Shown in pieces: positions 42,644-53,216 of a stretch of 64,000 nt of DNA. Below the pieces are notes generated by a model. That model was not told the origin of the DNA. It made no database searches and worked only from the letters and a program-made list of their open reading frames with translations. Source of the DNA: Actinernus sp. WN-2022 (taxonomy: Eukaryota > Cnidaria > Anthozoa > Actiniaria > Actinernidae); NCBI GenBank assembly GCA_030867875.1, contig JAOWCC010000577.1, forward strand, positions 94,808,112-94,872,111. The letters are read 5' to 3'. The translations under genes were made by a program, and so were the position numbers. Within the stretch, counting starts at the first letter, position 1, and the number at the start of each line of letters is the position of its first letter.

Positions 42644-43610
42644 AGAGTGTTTTTATACCTCTCACTGACTTGGACAGCGTATATGAATAGACCAGTTCGC
42701 GGTTAATTCCGACATTTTGAAAGAGGCGCAAACATGGCGCGAAATACAGTGTTTGTATGGGAATCCGATGGCAAATAATTTCCGTAAAATCGAATTTCTG
42801 AAATATTCACAGTCTGCAAACTTGGCGACATCAACTGGAATCCACTGTACCGAAACAAGATGGCGGCTTTACTTTTACCCACAATCCTTTGCGCGCGAAA
42901 ACCTTTAAATCCGTTATAAAATTGCGGTAGAGGTTTTAAATCTTAAAATAAACAAGCAAGTATAAATGCTGTTACCAATCCACTGTTATCGTAGAGAATA
43001 TGTGATTTCTACGTATTATTTTGACTGTGTTAGGTTCGCAAGGAATTGTGGTCAAATGTACAGCCGCGTCTTTTTCAGTACGGTGCATGCCCCCCAAGGC
43101 ACGATTTTTCAATGAATATTTGAACGGAAAGTAACCACACAAAGGTTCAAACGTATAGTGTTCGGTATTCCATTTCTACCCCTCTATTTCAATGGAAGAC
43201 CTCGCACTACGTTTTAGCCTTGATTTAAAGTCCGTAAATTTTTTTCAAGCAAACTTAGTTTGACTTTTACAGCGCATTTCCTAATTACACGACCCAGACT
43301 TTCTTCACTTGGAGTTTTGTCGTCCATCAATCAACGTGTCTTTATATTCTCATTGGATAGAATGTGAATCGAGGAGAAAAATCAGCATTTCAATGGTTTA
43401 TGCGGTAAGGCAACCAATCAGAATCATGCACGGTTGTGACAGCTGTCAAACTGCCAGGATAAGTCACATCACGGGTCGCGTATAAAATGAACAGCTTTCT
43501 AGATCTTACAATCAAGATTTTATAGATTTTTGATAACATCACATGAAAAAACATCACATCTATAGAATGACAAGTTAACATTAATGATCTGTTTACCTTT
43601 GACAATAATA
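42644..43610. other. Unassigned
   Basis: No gene supported. A 155-codon minus-strand frame starts further right (43390-43857) and is rejected below. Confidence 0.3.
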
Positions 43611-43629
43611 TTAACCAGTTCAACCCTAA

Positions 43630-43850
43630 AGGTATGCGCAAACGACGAAACACTGTTGCAGAAACATCGTTGCTGATGTTTCTTGGGTGCGCAAAACGAG
43701 CGGGAAACAAGAAAAATGTTTTGCTGCCTGGCTGAGCAAAACGAGAAACACTAGCGCATGCGCCGTAAACATGCAAGGAAACTTTTATTGCGGAAACAAC
43801 ATTTCCTTCTCGGAAGCAAAAATGTTTCATTTCAGAAAGAACACCTATCA
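43630..43850. repeat. GAAACA-rich inverted-repeat sequence
   Basis: Repeated GCGCAAACGACGAAACA, GCAGAAACAT, GCGCAAAACGAGCGGGAAAC, GCAAAACGAGAAACA and GCGGAAACAACATT, with GATGTTTCTTG in reverse. It reads as a degenerate inverted-repeat element. Confidence 0.45.
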
Positions 43851-44005
43851 AACTCATTAATAATTCATGAAGGAAAACAAAAAATGAATGTTTAATGAGT
43901 AGTTTGTAAATCTGATACAGATTCGTCCTGATTTACATAAACGTTTTCTTCGATTGTCTCAGCCGAAATAAGTCGTATCGCCAAAATAACTGAAAAACAT
44001 GACGC
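43851..44005 (+). repeat. Dispersed repeat family R2, copy 3
   Basis: Matches 7133-7307 and 10069-10226 (CAAACTCATTAATAATTCAT, CGTCCTGATTTACATAAAC, GTCGTATCGCCAAAATAACT). Confidence 0.7.
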
Positions 44006-44117
44006 TATACATCTAAACGCCGCTCAGTCTGTAGCTCATTCAATAATACAAGCACTGATAAGTAACAGAAATGATTCTTTTGAAATAAAAGCACGTGTAG
44101 TCTTATTTAAGATAGTA

Positions 44118-45060
44118 ACTTAAATCGTAGCCTGTACACAGACCTCCGTAATCCCTTCAAAGGAAGGAAAAGGAATGAGTTAATCGTGTTCTAGGTCACG
44201 TGGATAGTTACAGGAATGTTGTAACCAGTCGCTGATTGGCTGGTGCCTCATAGTGGGTGCCGATTGGCTTAGCGGTTATGTTGACCTTAGTTTTGACTCC
44301 GTGGAAAAATCCGAGCTCGATTCACTTGGTTTGGAATTGTATTAAGACGAATTGCTATGTCATTTTGTGTCCTGTGCTCGGTTAATATCGAGAAAAAATG
44401 ATAAGAATATCGTTCATGGAACTCAGTGCTGCATTTCAAGTCTGGGAAGAAATTATTTCTCTCGAGTCGGCCTCAACATAAATGCAGAAAGTGCCTAGGA
44501 AGTTTGAAAGAATTTGCAGGGAACAAACGAAATTCTTCTTCAGATATCGTCTAGTTCTTCAAAACGAAAAGAAAGTCCATGTTCAAGAGCTCTTTTTACA
44601 AAGCGAATGGCTGTGGGAGACGATCAAATGCAACCAGAAGCAATATCAATAGCCTCGGCGGTCAGGCGAGTTGCTACGAGCGCTCGAGTTCACGTGGTTC
44701 TGAAACTCTCGAATTCATCCAATCTTCCACTTCCTCGAGGAAAGAAAGATCTCCAAATCCCTTCCTTTGAAGGGATTACGGAGGTCTGTATATATATTAG
44801 GCTATCGAAGAAGGGAATTTATTTTATTTCCCCCGCTTCCCAGCGCGTCTCCCTCTTTGTCTCTTGCATTGCCGTTAACAATAGGAAATGAACAATCTGA
44901 AATCTACAATGTGTACCGTCTAGTGTTTCTCGGCCAATGGAAATCGAGAGGTAATTTATGCAAAATTATGCCGGAACACGATTAACGAGAGTGTAGCACA
45001 GACGTCCCTTTCCGAGTTTTGAGGGGAGACGGACGGCTGAACACAGGCTACTTAAATCGT
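44118..45060. mobile_element. MULE-like element with exact 11-bp target duplication
   Basis: ACTTAAATCGT occurs at 44118-44128 and 45050-45060. Between them the element begins AGCCTGTACACAG and ends CTGAACACAGGCT, preceded by GGAGACGGACGG; the ends match the 33-bp unit at 12376. Duplications of 9-11 bp are typical of Mutator-like elements. A second inverted pair, CAGACCTCCGTAATCCCTTC (44138 on) and GAAGGGATTACGGAGGTCTG (44770-44789), lies inside. The core has a broken zinc-binding exon. About 920 bp, no transposase catalytic region seen. Confidence 0.7.
44357..44554 (+). pseudogene. CxxC/CxxC exon with two in-frame stops
   Basis: From ATG 44357 the frame reads MSFCVLCSVNIEKK, then TGA TAA (44399-44404), then SWNSVLHFKSGKKLFLSSR, PQHKCRKCLGSLKEFAGNK, ending in TAG at 44552-44554. 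C4/C7 and C43/C46 make a CxxC...CxxC pair that could bind zinc, and the sequence between and after is protein-like. I do not recognise the family. Lying inside an 11-bp-duplication element, it is probably the remnant first exon of that element's gene or a captured one. Confidence 0.45.
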
Positions 45061-45130
45061 CGCATTATTTATCTTGAAATCTAACAAGCCGCAAAATTTG
45101 GTAATTTAGCGAAGAAAAGAAACTGAAGCC

Positions 45131-45563
45131 TGGATTACACGACTAGCATTTTTGGTACGCGTACCATTTCTTTCGGCACGGTACCCCTTATTTTTGTCGT
45201 GTAAAATGTTCCGGGTACGGGTGGCCGAAAATATAGGGGTGCTGAGACCCTGTGAAAAGGTGGTCTCTGCCCGCCTGTTGGGAGTGCCGTGCCCAAGTTA
45301 CCGTTAGGAGTGCCGTGCCCAAGTTAGGAGCGCCGTGCCCAAGTTAGGAGCGCCGTGCCCAAGTTAAGAGTGCCGTGCCCAAGTTAAGAGTGCCGTGCCC
45401 AAGTTAGGAGTGCCGTGCCCAAGTTAGGAGTGCCGTGCCCAAGTTAGGAGCGCCGTGCCCAAGTTAGGAGCGCCATGCCCAAGTTAGGAGCGCCGTGCCC
45501 AAGATAGGAGCGCCGTGCCCAAGTTAGGAGTGCCGTGCCCAAAATGCTTGTCGTGTAAACCGA
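45131..45563. mobile_element. MITE with TTACACGACWAGCATTTT ends and an internal 20-bp array
   Basis: GGATTACACGACTAGCATTT at 45132 mirrors AAATGCTTGTCGTGTAAAC near the right end. Between them lies the minisatellite at 45286-45542. No coding content; the minus-strand frame over it is a repeat product. Confidence 0.75.
45286..45542 (+). repeat. 20-bp minisatellite GGAGTGCCGTGCCCAAGTTA
   Basis: About thirteen units with alternating GGAGTGCC and GGAGCGCC variants; period exactly 20 bp from 45307 on. Confidence 0.95.
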
Positions 45564-46210
45564 GTGCTCACAATAATTCCCTGCGCATGACCCACGAGTC
45601 AAAAAGACAACGGAATTAGCAATCTCGTTCCCAGAGCTCCTCGTGTCCACGAGAGGTCTGACAATAGCCGTTTTTGAATTATGATAATTGCCTAAATATT
45701 GGCGCATACGTAGGAAGCATTATCTCTCGAAATAGACTTCCCGGCCGCTCTTCTCTACTTTTTCTTTGCCTTTTGTATCTCCTCCGCCACTTCTGGATCC
45801 GCCATTTTGGACGAGTCCGTCGGCTTCTGTACTTCAGTCAGCCCGAACGTTGCGTATTTTTTTTATTTTTTTATTTAAACATATAGATTCTTAGCGTTTG
45901 CCTCAAGAGCATGTTAGCTCATCTAGGAGGCTTACGCTGCATAGCGTATAACCTGACAAGTAAAAGTTACCCAATCGTGATAGAGTATTTCTCGTGCTTT
46001 CCTATACGCATGCGCCAACATTTCAGCCAATCAGCATCGACCAAAACAGGGCTGGTACCAGAGCTCTGGGAAGGAGGTTGTGGAATTAGTCTGTCTTCCA
46101 CTAATTAGTTAGTGTATGCACTGTACAACAAATTGTACAAAAAATAAACTTATTTGAAAGTAGAATATTATAAGCACTCGTACAGCACAAAGACTACTGT
46201 AACTGGGGCA
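45564..46210. other. Unassigned
   Basis: Short frames only. A CCGCCATTTTGGACG block at about 45799 may be repeat-derived. Confidence 0.3.
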
Positions 46211-46325
46211 AATTAGACAACTAGAACCAATCACAGGGCCACTTAGACAATGAGAACCAATCACAGGGCCACTTAGACAACGAGAACCAATTACAGGGCC
46301 ACTTAGACAATGAACCAATCACATT
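46211..46325 (+). repeat. 30-bp tandem repeat with CCAATCA motifs
   Basis: AGAACCAATCACAGGGCCAC plus TTAGACAA(T/C)G recurs at 46223, 46253 and 46283, with a partial unit on each side. The minus-strand peptide with repeated CLSGPVIGS is a product of it. Confidence 0.9.
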
Positions 46326-46584
46326 GTAGAACGAAACAAAGCATTCCAACTTACGGTTACTTGGGCCAATCAGTGTCGAGTACAAGACAATGGCATTTCA
46401 ACTTGCTCGAGCTTCGATCCGGTATGAGGCAAATTTGATGGACTAGTTCTGAAGTCAGAGTCTTTCGAATGAATGCAAGCGAGGATTGAGCGGTTTTCAG
46501 TTGAGTGTAGTAAAACCGAACGTAAATTACCCACAGCCAGCCAATCATAGGAGCGAGTAATCACAAGTAACTCATAAATGGCTT

Positions 46585-46690
46585 CCCTGTGAGCCAATGA
46601 CAAACCAAAGCAAAACCAAAAGCAATTTGCGTTTGGTTTTGCTTTGGATTCTGATTGGTTGGTTTACTTTCTCAGCCAATAGGAGAGCTT
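46585..46690. mobile_element. Hairpin with CCAAT motifs facing each other
   Basis: CCAAAGCAAAACCAAA (46605-46620) and TTTGGTTTTGCTTTGG (46632-46647) are perfect inverted repeats; AGCCAATGACAAAC on the left loosely faces TTCTGATTGGTTGG on the right. Confidence 0.65.
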
Positions 46691-46725
46691 AGTAAACGCA
46701 AAACTAGGATTTATACTTTGTCTTT

Positions 46726-47970
46726 GGAATGCTATATTTTCGTTTTGCAATGTGTTTAGTTCTCGTTGTCTACGTAGCCCGGTTACAGTAGTCGCACAGT
46801 AAGTGGCGAGGCATCATTTGTGCTGTATCCTGTCCTACAACATGGAAACCTTTCTCAAGTAAATTTGGCTGATATGGAGTCGATAGATGCCTAGATATAC
46901 ATGTATGGCTAAAAAATTACCTAACCCCTCTGGGGTACGGTATATCATGCATCATCCTCAATTTCCCTTTTTTCTTCTGATTTATAGCTGATAACACGAA
47001 GTGGAAATAAATGAAACTATAACAGCTTTATCTCTTATTTATATTTAATTACTTTTAGCCGGTTATCATTGTGGACCAGCCCTAAGATGCGTACGTCAAC
47101 TAACCATCAACTAACACATATATTACCATAAATAATTTACATGGAATTTCTATATAACAAATAAAGCGTATACTGCACTGTAAAAACTGTACTTCATCCA
47201 TGTGATGGCAGGTTGTTAGAAATGCCTTTGGAAATGTTGTCGCAAACTATAATTTCCATGAAATTTCCATCCCATGGAGGTCCGTTTTCCCAGTGCTATT
47301 CACAAACACTACATTCACATTCCTCGCTTGATTACCGAATAGGTAATGTAATTTCTGACGGTTGAACGACGCAGGAGCGATATAGTCAGAAATTGATATT
47401 CTGCCGGCACGGTAGAGAGGTATGGATACCAGTCTACAGCATTATGGGTAATACTTCTAGCATATATAATGCTTCGAGCGGGAAAAGTAGTCATTCTAGG
47501 CCAGTCAGCTCCACGTTGGTTCAAATAATTTTTTTTGATTAATTATTTAGCTTAAGTTAATAGTGAATAGCCAGTTCTCTAACCCTCGGAGAATCCGGGT
47601 TGCTGCATTAGGTCGAGGAGTACGTTTCCGCATTTCCCCACGTTTTTTGGCCACAACCCCAGGGTGGTTTTTTCGTGGTTTAAGCGGTTTTTCGTATCTG
47701 GCAGTTTCCATTAGTTAGGATACAATACAGTATTAGTTAATTGTATTATGTAGTACGGAGTTGTCGCGTAGGGTAGGAGTTGTATGTAGTACGGAGTTGT
47801 CTGGCGACTATCCCACAATAAACTATACTTACGAAGTCTCTTGTCAGTGTAGTCAGAATAGTTCATATTCTCACGGACGCGCGCGAACGAACACTCGACA
47901 GAGGCGAAAACGCGGTGTAATAATAAATGGCTTTTAGCGAATTCACCCGCATGACCCTCCTCACAGCCGT
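46726..47970. other. Unassigned, with one short direct repeat
   Basis: TATGTAGTACGGAGTTGTC occurs at about 47747 and 47783. Minus-strand frames at 47315-47524 and 47711-47983 show no family features; the second could be part of a retroelement terminal repeat but I cannot support that. Confidence 0.3.
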
Positions 47971-48335
47971 CGCTGTCAATCAAATTGAACCTTCAAGTTT
48001 CTTTAAAACAAAACTACAAAAATAACACTCTGACATCGAAGAGAAGTACCACCAGAATGTCCTGATGTTTTTCAAACTTTTTCGATAGAGGTCGCAAATA
48101 TTAAAGTGGATTAAAAGACTTGATTTTGGTTACAATGAACCAATTTCAAGTTCTTCTAAATTTCTCTTAAAAGCAGTATCTTAATCCACTCTAATCTTTG
48201 CCATCCTTCATCAAAATTGTCTCATATTTTCTCCAGTATACCTGGATAGCATGCTTTACTAATCTGAGTAGTTATTTTTGTCTTTAATCATGAGAAAGTT
48301 GATCATTTGGAGGTTAACAGTGCTCCATTAAAGTC
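47971..48335 (+). repeat. Dispersed repeat family R3, diverged third copy
   Basis: Corresponds to 26484-26862 and 31981-32359; roughly one base in six to eight differs by eye. Confidence 0.8.
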
Positions 48336-48684
48336 CCTAGCTCCTCTGCAGTGCTGGCAGTTATTTCTAGTGCTCAATCAGACAACGGGCTGTCGATACT
48401 TGGAGCTCGCGATCTTCTTTCTTCCAGGTGACGGCTGACCCACATTGAAATAATATCCATATTACCATCATCGTTCATCCTAACGAAGAGATGTTCCTGC
48501 CAACATTGGGATAACATTAGCTCCAGATGAGTATCGGAACAGCATTGGAGAGGTAATAAGAGCTAGGACTAGCAAAAGCCCTTATTTGGAAACATTGGCC
48601 TGCGGTCTCGGCATTTTTTTTCCGGATTTTGCAAACCCAATAGAATACAGTGACTCATGAATGTACCATAGTGAACGTTCTAAA
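48336..48684. other. Unassigned
   Basis: Nothing supported. Confidence 0.3.
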
Positions 48685-48905
48685 AAAACTGAATTCCTAA
48701 CGGGACCTGAAACAACCATAGGGGCTGATCAAAGCCAGGACCCGGCTAAATCACAGATCGAATTGGAATTTAGCGTGTTGGTTTTTGTGGAGGGAGGAAA
48801 ACCGGAGGACCCGGAGAAAAACCCTCGGAGCAAGGGAGAGATACCAACAAACTCAACTCACACGTGGCGCCGCGTCCGGGGATCGAACCTGGACCCGCAC
48901 AGAGG
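48685..48905 (-). mobile_element. tRNA-derived SINE, head truncated
   Basis: Same body as 6122-6368 (CAGATCGAATTGGAATTTAG, AGGGAGGAAAACCGGA, CCCGGAGAAAAACCCTC, GAGATACCAACAAACTCA) with a B box GGTTCGATCCCC (complement near 48879); the A-box part is missing at 48905. Confidence 0.8.
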
Positions 48906-49832
48906 TAAGGAGCTTCATTAATTGAATGGTGTCCTCCGTTAAGTCCAGTCCGCGTGTGTGTTATAATGAGTATTCAGTTAATAACAATATGACGAATTTA
49001 TTGCTTCTCGACACGTTTTTATTTTCATTTGCTGGACCCCGTCTTTGAATGCCCATGCATAGACAACCTTTTTGAAATAGGGTTTGAATCCGATTTGGCT
49101 GAAATTCCGCGGAAATGGAAATGACTTCTATTCTTTGTTCGTAGTTTTCCACTAAATCGGAAACCTACTGACTAGGCGTACGAAACTATCACACGCGCAT
49201 GCAGGAGAGACATAAGTTGGAACCAATATTAGTAGTATTTCACGGCCACACGAGGGCGTTTTTATCACTTTTCCATTTTCAGTTTAACGACGAAACGACA
49301 AAGGTCACACAACTTACCACAACAGCTTCCGGTGTTAAACGTGCATTTGGACTTTTCTGCATGCTGAAAAAAAACCAGGTTTATCTAGTTTGCCGTTTTA
49401 AGATACGGTAAAGAACATCTTAGCTAACATCTTTGAAGTGCTCCTAACTCCATTCATTTTCTTGATATAATTCTTATAAATTTAGAGTAATACTACGAAA
49501 GAAAGTTTTGTTCTTGCTTGAATCCTTGACTGATTGTCTACAACCTGTTGAACTTTGCTAAAAATCAAACGACCGAGCCACAGTACACTAATAAGAAGCA
49601 TTTGGCCTAGTGTATCGTGTATCATGTGCGATGCAAGATCGGGAATCCACCACAATAGGACCTACAATAAGTGCTAGTGCACAATGCATGGCTTTTTGCC
49701 TGATATTACGTCACTCGACCAAGACCACAAACTGAGCGGTCGCCGGTCGCCGAATGTTTTTTCTTTTTCTTTCGTCCTCAATTTTCATCTAGACTTTGAA
49801 AATAAATAACACGAAAATGGGGTTTGGTCACT
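48906..49832. other. Unassigned
   Basis: A 70-codon frame at 49199-49411 has no motif. No gene supported. Confidence 0.3.
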
Positions 49833-49836
49833 GTAA

Positions 49837-51372
49837 AGTGCATATAAGCCCTGGCCAATTATGCTTTTTTTGAAAGCTTAGACCTTAAAAGGTTTTCATA
49901 ATTTTTTTAGCGACTAAACTTCCAAATGTAGAATAATTTCCGCGAACCTTCGGGGACTCGGACGAGAATAAAACGTGACGTCATCAACGGAACTCGTCTC
50001 TTCGCGGGTATAAAGCTTTGGCTTATTTGCAAAATAACCGAATAGATAACCGAGAAAGAACCGTGAACATGGTAAGATCTCGAATGGAGGCATGTATCCG
50101 TGATGTCGAAGCGTGGATTTCATGGAACAAGCTCAAACTGAATAGGGATAAAACAGAACTGATCGTTATAAATGCGCGACATCGCCCGTTTCCTCCCTTA
50201 GATATCTGTATGCGATGATGTGATTCATCGATCTTCACATGCTCACAACACCGGAGTTCTGTTTGACTCCTCCTTGTCTATGGAACACCACATCGTTAAC
50301 ATTTGCAAGTCTGGATTCTATCACCTTAGGATCATAAGCCGTATTAGGAAATATCTCAGCCATCAATCCGCAGAAACTCTAGTTCATGCACTTGTAACAT
50401 CTAGACTAGATTTTTGTAATTCAATTCTGTATGGACTTCCTAGTTATCTTATTGAACGCCTACAGAAGGTTCAGAACGCAGCAGCTCGAGTAGTGTCACT
50501 TACTCGGAAGCATGATCATATCTCACCTGTACTGATTAACTTGCACTGGCTGCCGGTGGAAGAGCGGATTGTTTACAAAATACTGCTTCTGACATATAAG
50601 GCGCTAAACGGTCTAACTCCACAATATATTAGAGATCTAATTGATGTTCATGTGCCTAGACGTAATCTTCGATCTGCATCTAGTAAACGACTAGTTGTAC
50701 CATCATACAACTTACGTACTTGCGGTTTCAGGGTATTTTCCTGTGTGGCGCCCTTCCTGTGGAATTCGCTTCCACAAGAAATAAGGCTTGCAACCTCAGT
50801 GTCCAGTTTTAATCAGCAGATAATAATCTATCTTTTTAGAAAAGCCTATTGTTAATTAAAAATGGCTTCAGAGACATACGGATATGTACATATGTTAATA
50901 CAGGTTTTCCATCATTGTAAGTTTGGATTTTAATAGTAGCTATAGAATTCTTACATTTTTATTCATTGCAGTTGTTAGTTTAATTCATATCTTGTAGCTT
51001 GTAAGGCGCACATTTAATAGTTGTAAAGCGCTATTGGGCAATTCTTTGGAAATAGCGCTATATAAGTAAATAAATATTATTATTATATCGCGCTAAACGT
51101 TTCGGAGAGCTTTATTCGGCAAGCCATTACATGCAATGGCGCATCGACCGTGTTCTGTTGATGACGTCAAACTAGACCCAGTGCCAATTTTGGAAAGCGC
51201 TCTAGCGCGCTTGATTTTCGTCCACAGACAACCCAAGACACGTTTTGGGGCAACTTTGAACGGCCAATAAACCATGACAAATACATCAAATCAACTTATT
51301 ATTCCGGAATCCTTTGTCTATGGCCTCTAGTCTCCTCGTAAGAAATATAATTAGCCAGGGCTTATATGCACT
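49837..51372. mobile_element. TTAA-type element hosting a LINE 3' end
   Basis: GTAA then AGTGCATATAAGCCCTGGCC (49837) is mirrored by CCAGGGCTTATATGCACT then TTAG (ending 51372); the presumed TTAA duplication has one change on each side. Both arms also share TGACGTCATCAAC with GAAC..GTC. The centre is occupied by a CR1/L2-like fragment, so the original non-autonomous element was only about 500 bp. Confidence 0.65.
50060..51088 (+). mobile_element. LINE 3' fragment (CR1/L2-like RT thumb to tail), one frameshift
   Basis: The first frame (to 50218) reads RMEACIRDVEAWISWNKLKL and NRDKTELIVINARH, the segment just after the catalytic box in CR1/L2 reverse transcriptases. After a frame change at about 50219 the second frame (to 50855) reads NTGVLFDSSLSMEHHIVNIC, LVTSRLDFCNSILYGLP, LQKVQNAAARVV, LHWLPVEERIVYKILLLTYK, and LWNSLPQEIRLA near its end. 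This is the longest and cleanest retrotransposon frame in the window. The 3' part GTAAAGCGCTATTGGGCA, AGCGCTATATAAGTAAATAA and an ATT tail (about 51074-51088) is typical. The catalytic site and endonuclease are absent. Confidence 0.9.
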
Positions 51373-51857
51373 TTAGGAAACTCACCACTGCGCGACGAAG
51401 TCAACGAAGACTGGGGAGAAGAAACGGTCTGGCAATCGAGGCGGAGCCTGGGGAGAGATAAGATAAGAATAATTACTACAACACTTTCTGAACCCGGAGA
51501 AAATGTAAAATCTCACAATGAATTAGAGAGAAAAGAATGAAGGTCATACCTCATGCACGATACATTGTAGTAACTCTATAGGCTGTACAAGAAAATAAAA
51601 CACAAAGGTTACTTTCTTATTGGCCACGTTAGACAGATAATAATTATATAGCCTGACTTCCGCGAGGTAACCGAACTTGTAAATCTGCGACAATTCTCTT
51701 GTCTCTCAATTCCTAGTAGAGACTTTGTAGAGACTTTGTAGAGACTCTACTTAGTAGAGACTAGTTCGATTGACCGTATTCTGGAATACAAATACACAGA
51801 ATGATAACTGAATCGCTTCCAAGTATCGGGAATTTATAACCACTGGATCGGAATACT
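51373..51857. other. Unassigned, with a short AGAGACTTTGTAG repeat
   Basis: TAGAGACTTTGTAGAGACT occurs two to three times at about 51716-51745. No gene. Confidence 0.35.
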
Positions 51858-52514
51858 AAATGTATCCTGAATATCATAATTATTATACGACTTGGCGTTT
51901 TCGAGTGCAAATACGGGCTAAAACGAGTGCAAATATGAGACCGTATTACACGGGTCGCGAACAGGTTTGTAAGCGCGCGAGCCAATCAGCTTTTAGCGCG
52001 CGAAAAAAAAAAATCAGTGCGCGCCCGCCCCGACATTGGAAATCAACGAGGCTGAGAGGTTTGTTCTCTCGAGATTTTCTTCAAACAGAGCAGTAAGGTA
52101 AGCGAAAACAAAAAAAAATTGTTCGTGTTAGCTGTCGTATAATAAACAATTTATTACACGAAAAGTTGTGTAATACGGCTGGGAATTTTTACTCGCCTTT
52201 CGGGCTCGAAAAAATAAAACCGACTCGTAAAAATACCCAACCGTATTACACAACTTTCCGTGTAATAACCTCTTTATATCAGCAAGCGTTTATAGCCAGT
52301 ACAAAATGTACCTGAACAAGTGATTTACAGAGGCTTTTCCATCTATTCTTATTCTGAAATACGGTCAATAGAACGCACCCTAAGTGTATCCTGAATATCA
52401 TATGTCAGTAAGTGTTTGTAGCTTAACAGTGCAAAATGTGCCTGAACCAGTGATTTCCAGAGACTATTCCATCTATTCTTATTCTAGAATACGGTCAATC
52501 GAACGCGCCCTTAG
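51858..52514 (+). repeat. Two tandem copies of a roughly 130-bp repeat, the first split by an insertion
   Basis: Copy 2 (52383-52514) runs GTGTATCCTGAATATCATA, GTAAGTGTTTGTAGC, GTGCCTGAACCAGTGATTT, CCATCTATTCTTATTC and ATACGGTCAATCGAACGC. Copy 1 has the same start at 51858-51879 and the remainder at 52278-52383, separated by about 400 bp of inserted sequence. Confidence 0.7.
51880..52277. mobile_element. Inserted element with a TTGTGTAATACGG hairpin
   Basis: Lies between the two halves of copy 1. At 52150-52268 a long hairpin is formed by TTATTACACGAAAAGTTGTG, TAATACGGCTGGGAATTTTT and their near-exact reverse complements, with CTCGCCTTTCGGGCTCG at the tip. An additional ACCGTATTACACGGG sits at 51931. 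Confidence 0.65.
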
Positions 52515-52861
52515 ATGCAAAGAAAACCAGAACAATTTAAATTGAGATGGTTGTCTGGTTAGCCTCGGAGTCAGGCTTGAATTGTTATACATGTACATAT
52601 GAACGTCGATTGTTCCATCATTTCATTAATTAAAGGGGTTATCTCTGGGGCTGTCATGATATGAAATAATGGACCTTTCCCAGGATACGATCACGTAGTT
52701 GTTACTGGGTGGCAAACATCTCACTCATTTATTTAAAGACACTTAAAGACACTGCGTTTTTGAATATTGTTTATCATCCAGTAAAGCCTTTTCCATGGGA
52801 ACACGAGCGCAATAGCCCAATTTCGATATATACTTCACTTGTCACGCACAAATATTTCACC
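52515..52861. other. Unassigned
   Basis: Partly similar to the 21696-21984 MITE (CATTTATTTAAAGACACT, AAGCCTTTTCCATGGGAAC); weak. Confidence 0.3.
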
Positions 52862-52937
52862 ACGAGGCTCCGGGGAAAAATAAATGTATTCATTGCTCTT
52901 TTCACGAATCACTCAGCATTATATCCCGGAGCCTCGT
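52862..52937. mobile_element. Small inverted repeat ACGAGGCTCCGGGG
   Basis: ACGAGGCTCCGGGG at about 52863 mirrors CCCGGAGCCTCGT near 52937; 76 bp in all. Confidence 0.6.
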
Positions 52938-52995
52938 ATTGAAACCTTTGTGTATGAAGAGTGAAGCACGTATCGGAAGTGGGCTATTCATTGGT

Positions 52996-53165
52996 TACTG
53001 GGCCGAGTGGTGTCAGCGCTCGCCTCTCACCTCTGTGGCCTGGGTCCGATTCCAAGACCCGGCGTCATACGTTTGAGTTTGTTGGTATCTTACCCTTGCT
53101 ACGAGAGATTTTCTCCGCGTTCTGAGGTTTCCTCCATCCTCAAAAACCAACCTAAATTCCTCAGA
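52996..53165 (+). mobile_element. tRNA-derived SINE, plus-strand copy
   Basis: A box TGGGCCGAGTGG (52999-53010), B box GGGTCCGATTCC (53042-53053), then GTTTGTTGGTATCTTACCCT, TTTCTCCGCGTTCTGAGG and AAAAACCAACCTAAATTCC, the diverged body of the SINE at 6122 and 48685. Confidence 0.75.
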
Positions 53166-53216
53166 ATACTTAAACATAAGCCTCTGGCTTGGGAGACCCG
53201 GTAACGGTTCCCTGTA

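Noticed and set aside
43390..43857. 155-codon minus-strand reading frame
   Set aside because: Its first half lies in a degenerate GAAACA/GCGCAAACG inverted-repeat sequence, and no domain, signal or codon pattern supports a gene.
44514..44891. 125-codon plus-strand frame overlapping the CxxC/CxxC exon
   Set aside because: It overlaps the better supported exon in another frame, runs through the inverted repeat at 44760-44795 and shows no domain.
45444..46318. Minus-strand peptides with repeated LGHGA and CLSGPVIGS motifs
   Set aside because: They are translations of the 20-bp and 30-bp minisatellites.
47711..47983. Retroelement LTR end or gene start (minus-strand MNYSDYTDKRLRKYSLL frame)
   Set aside because: No second LTR, primer site or protease/RT frame found nearby; cannot be supported.
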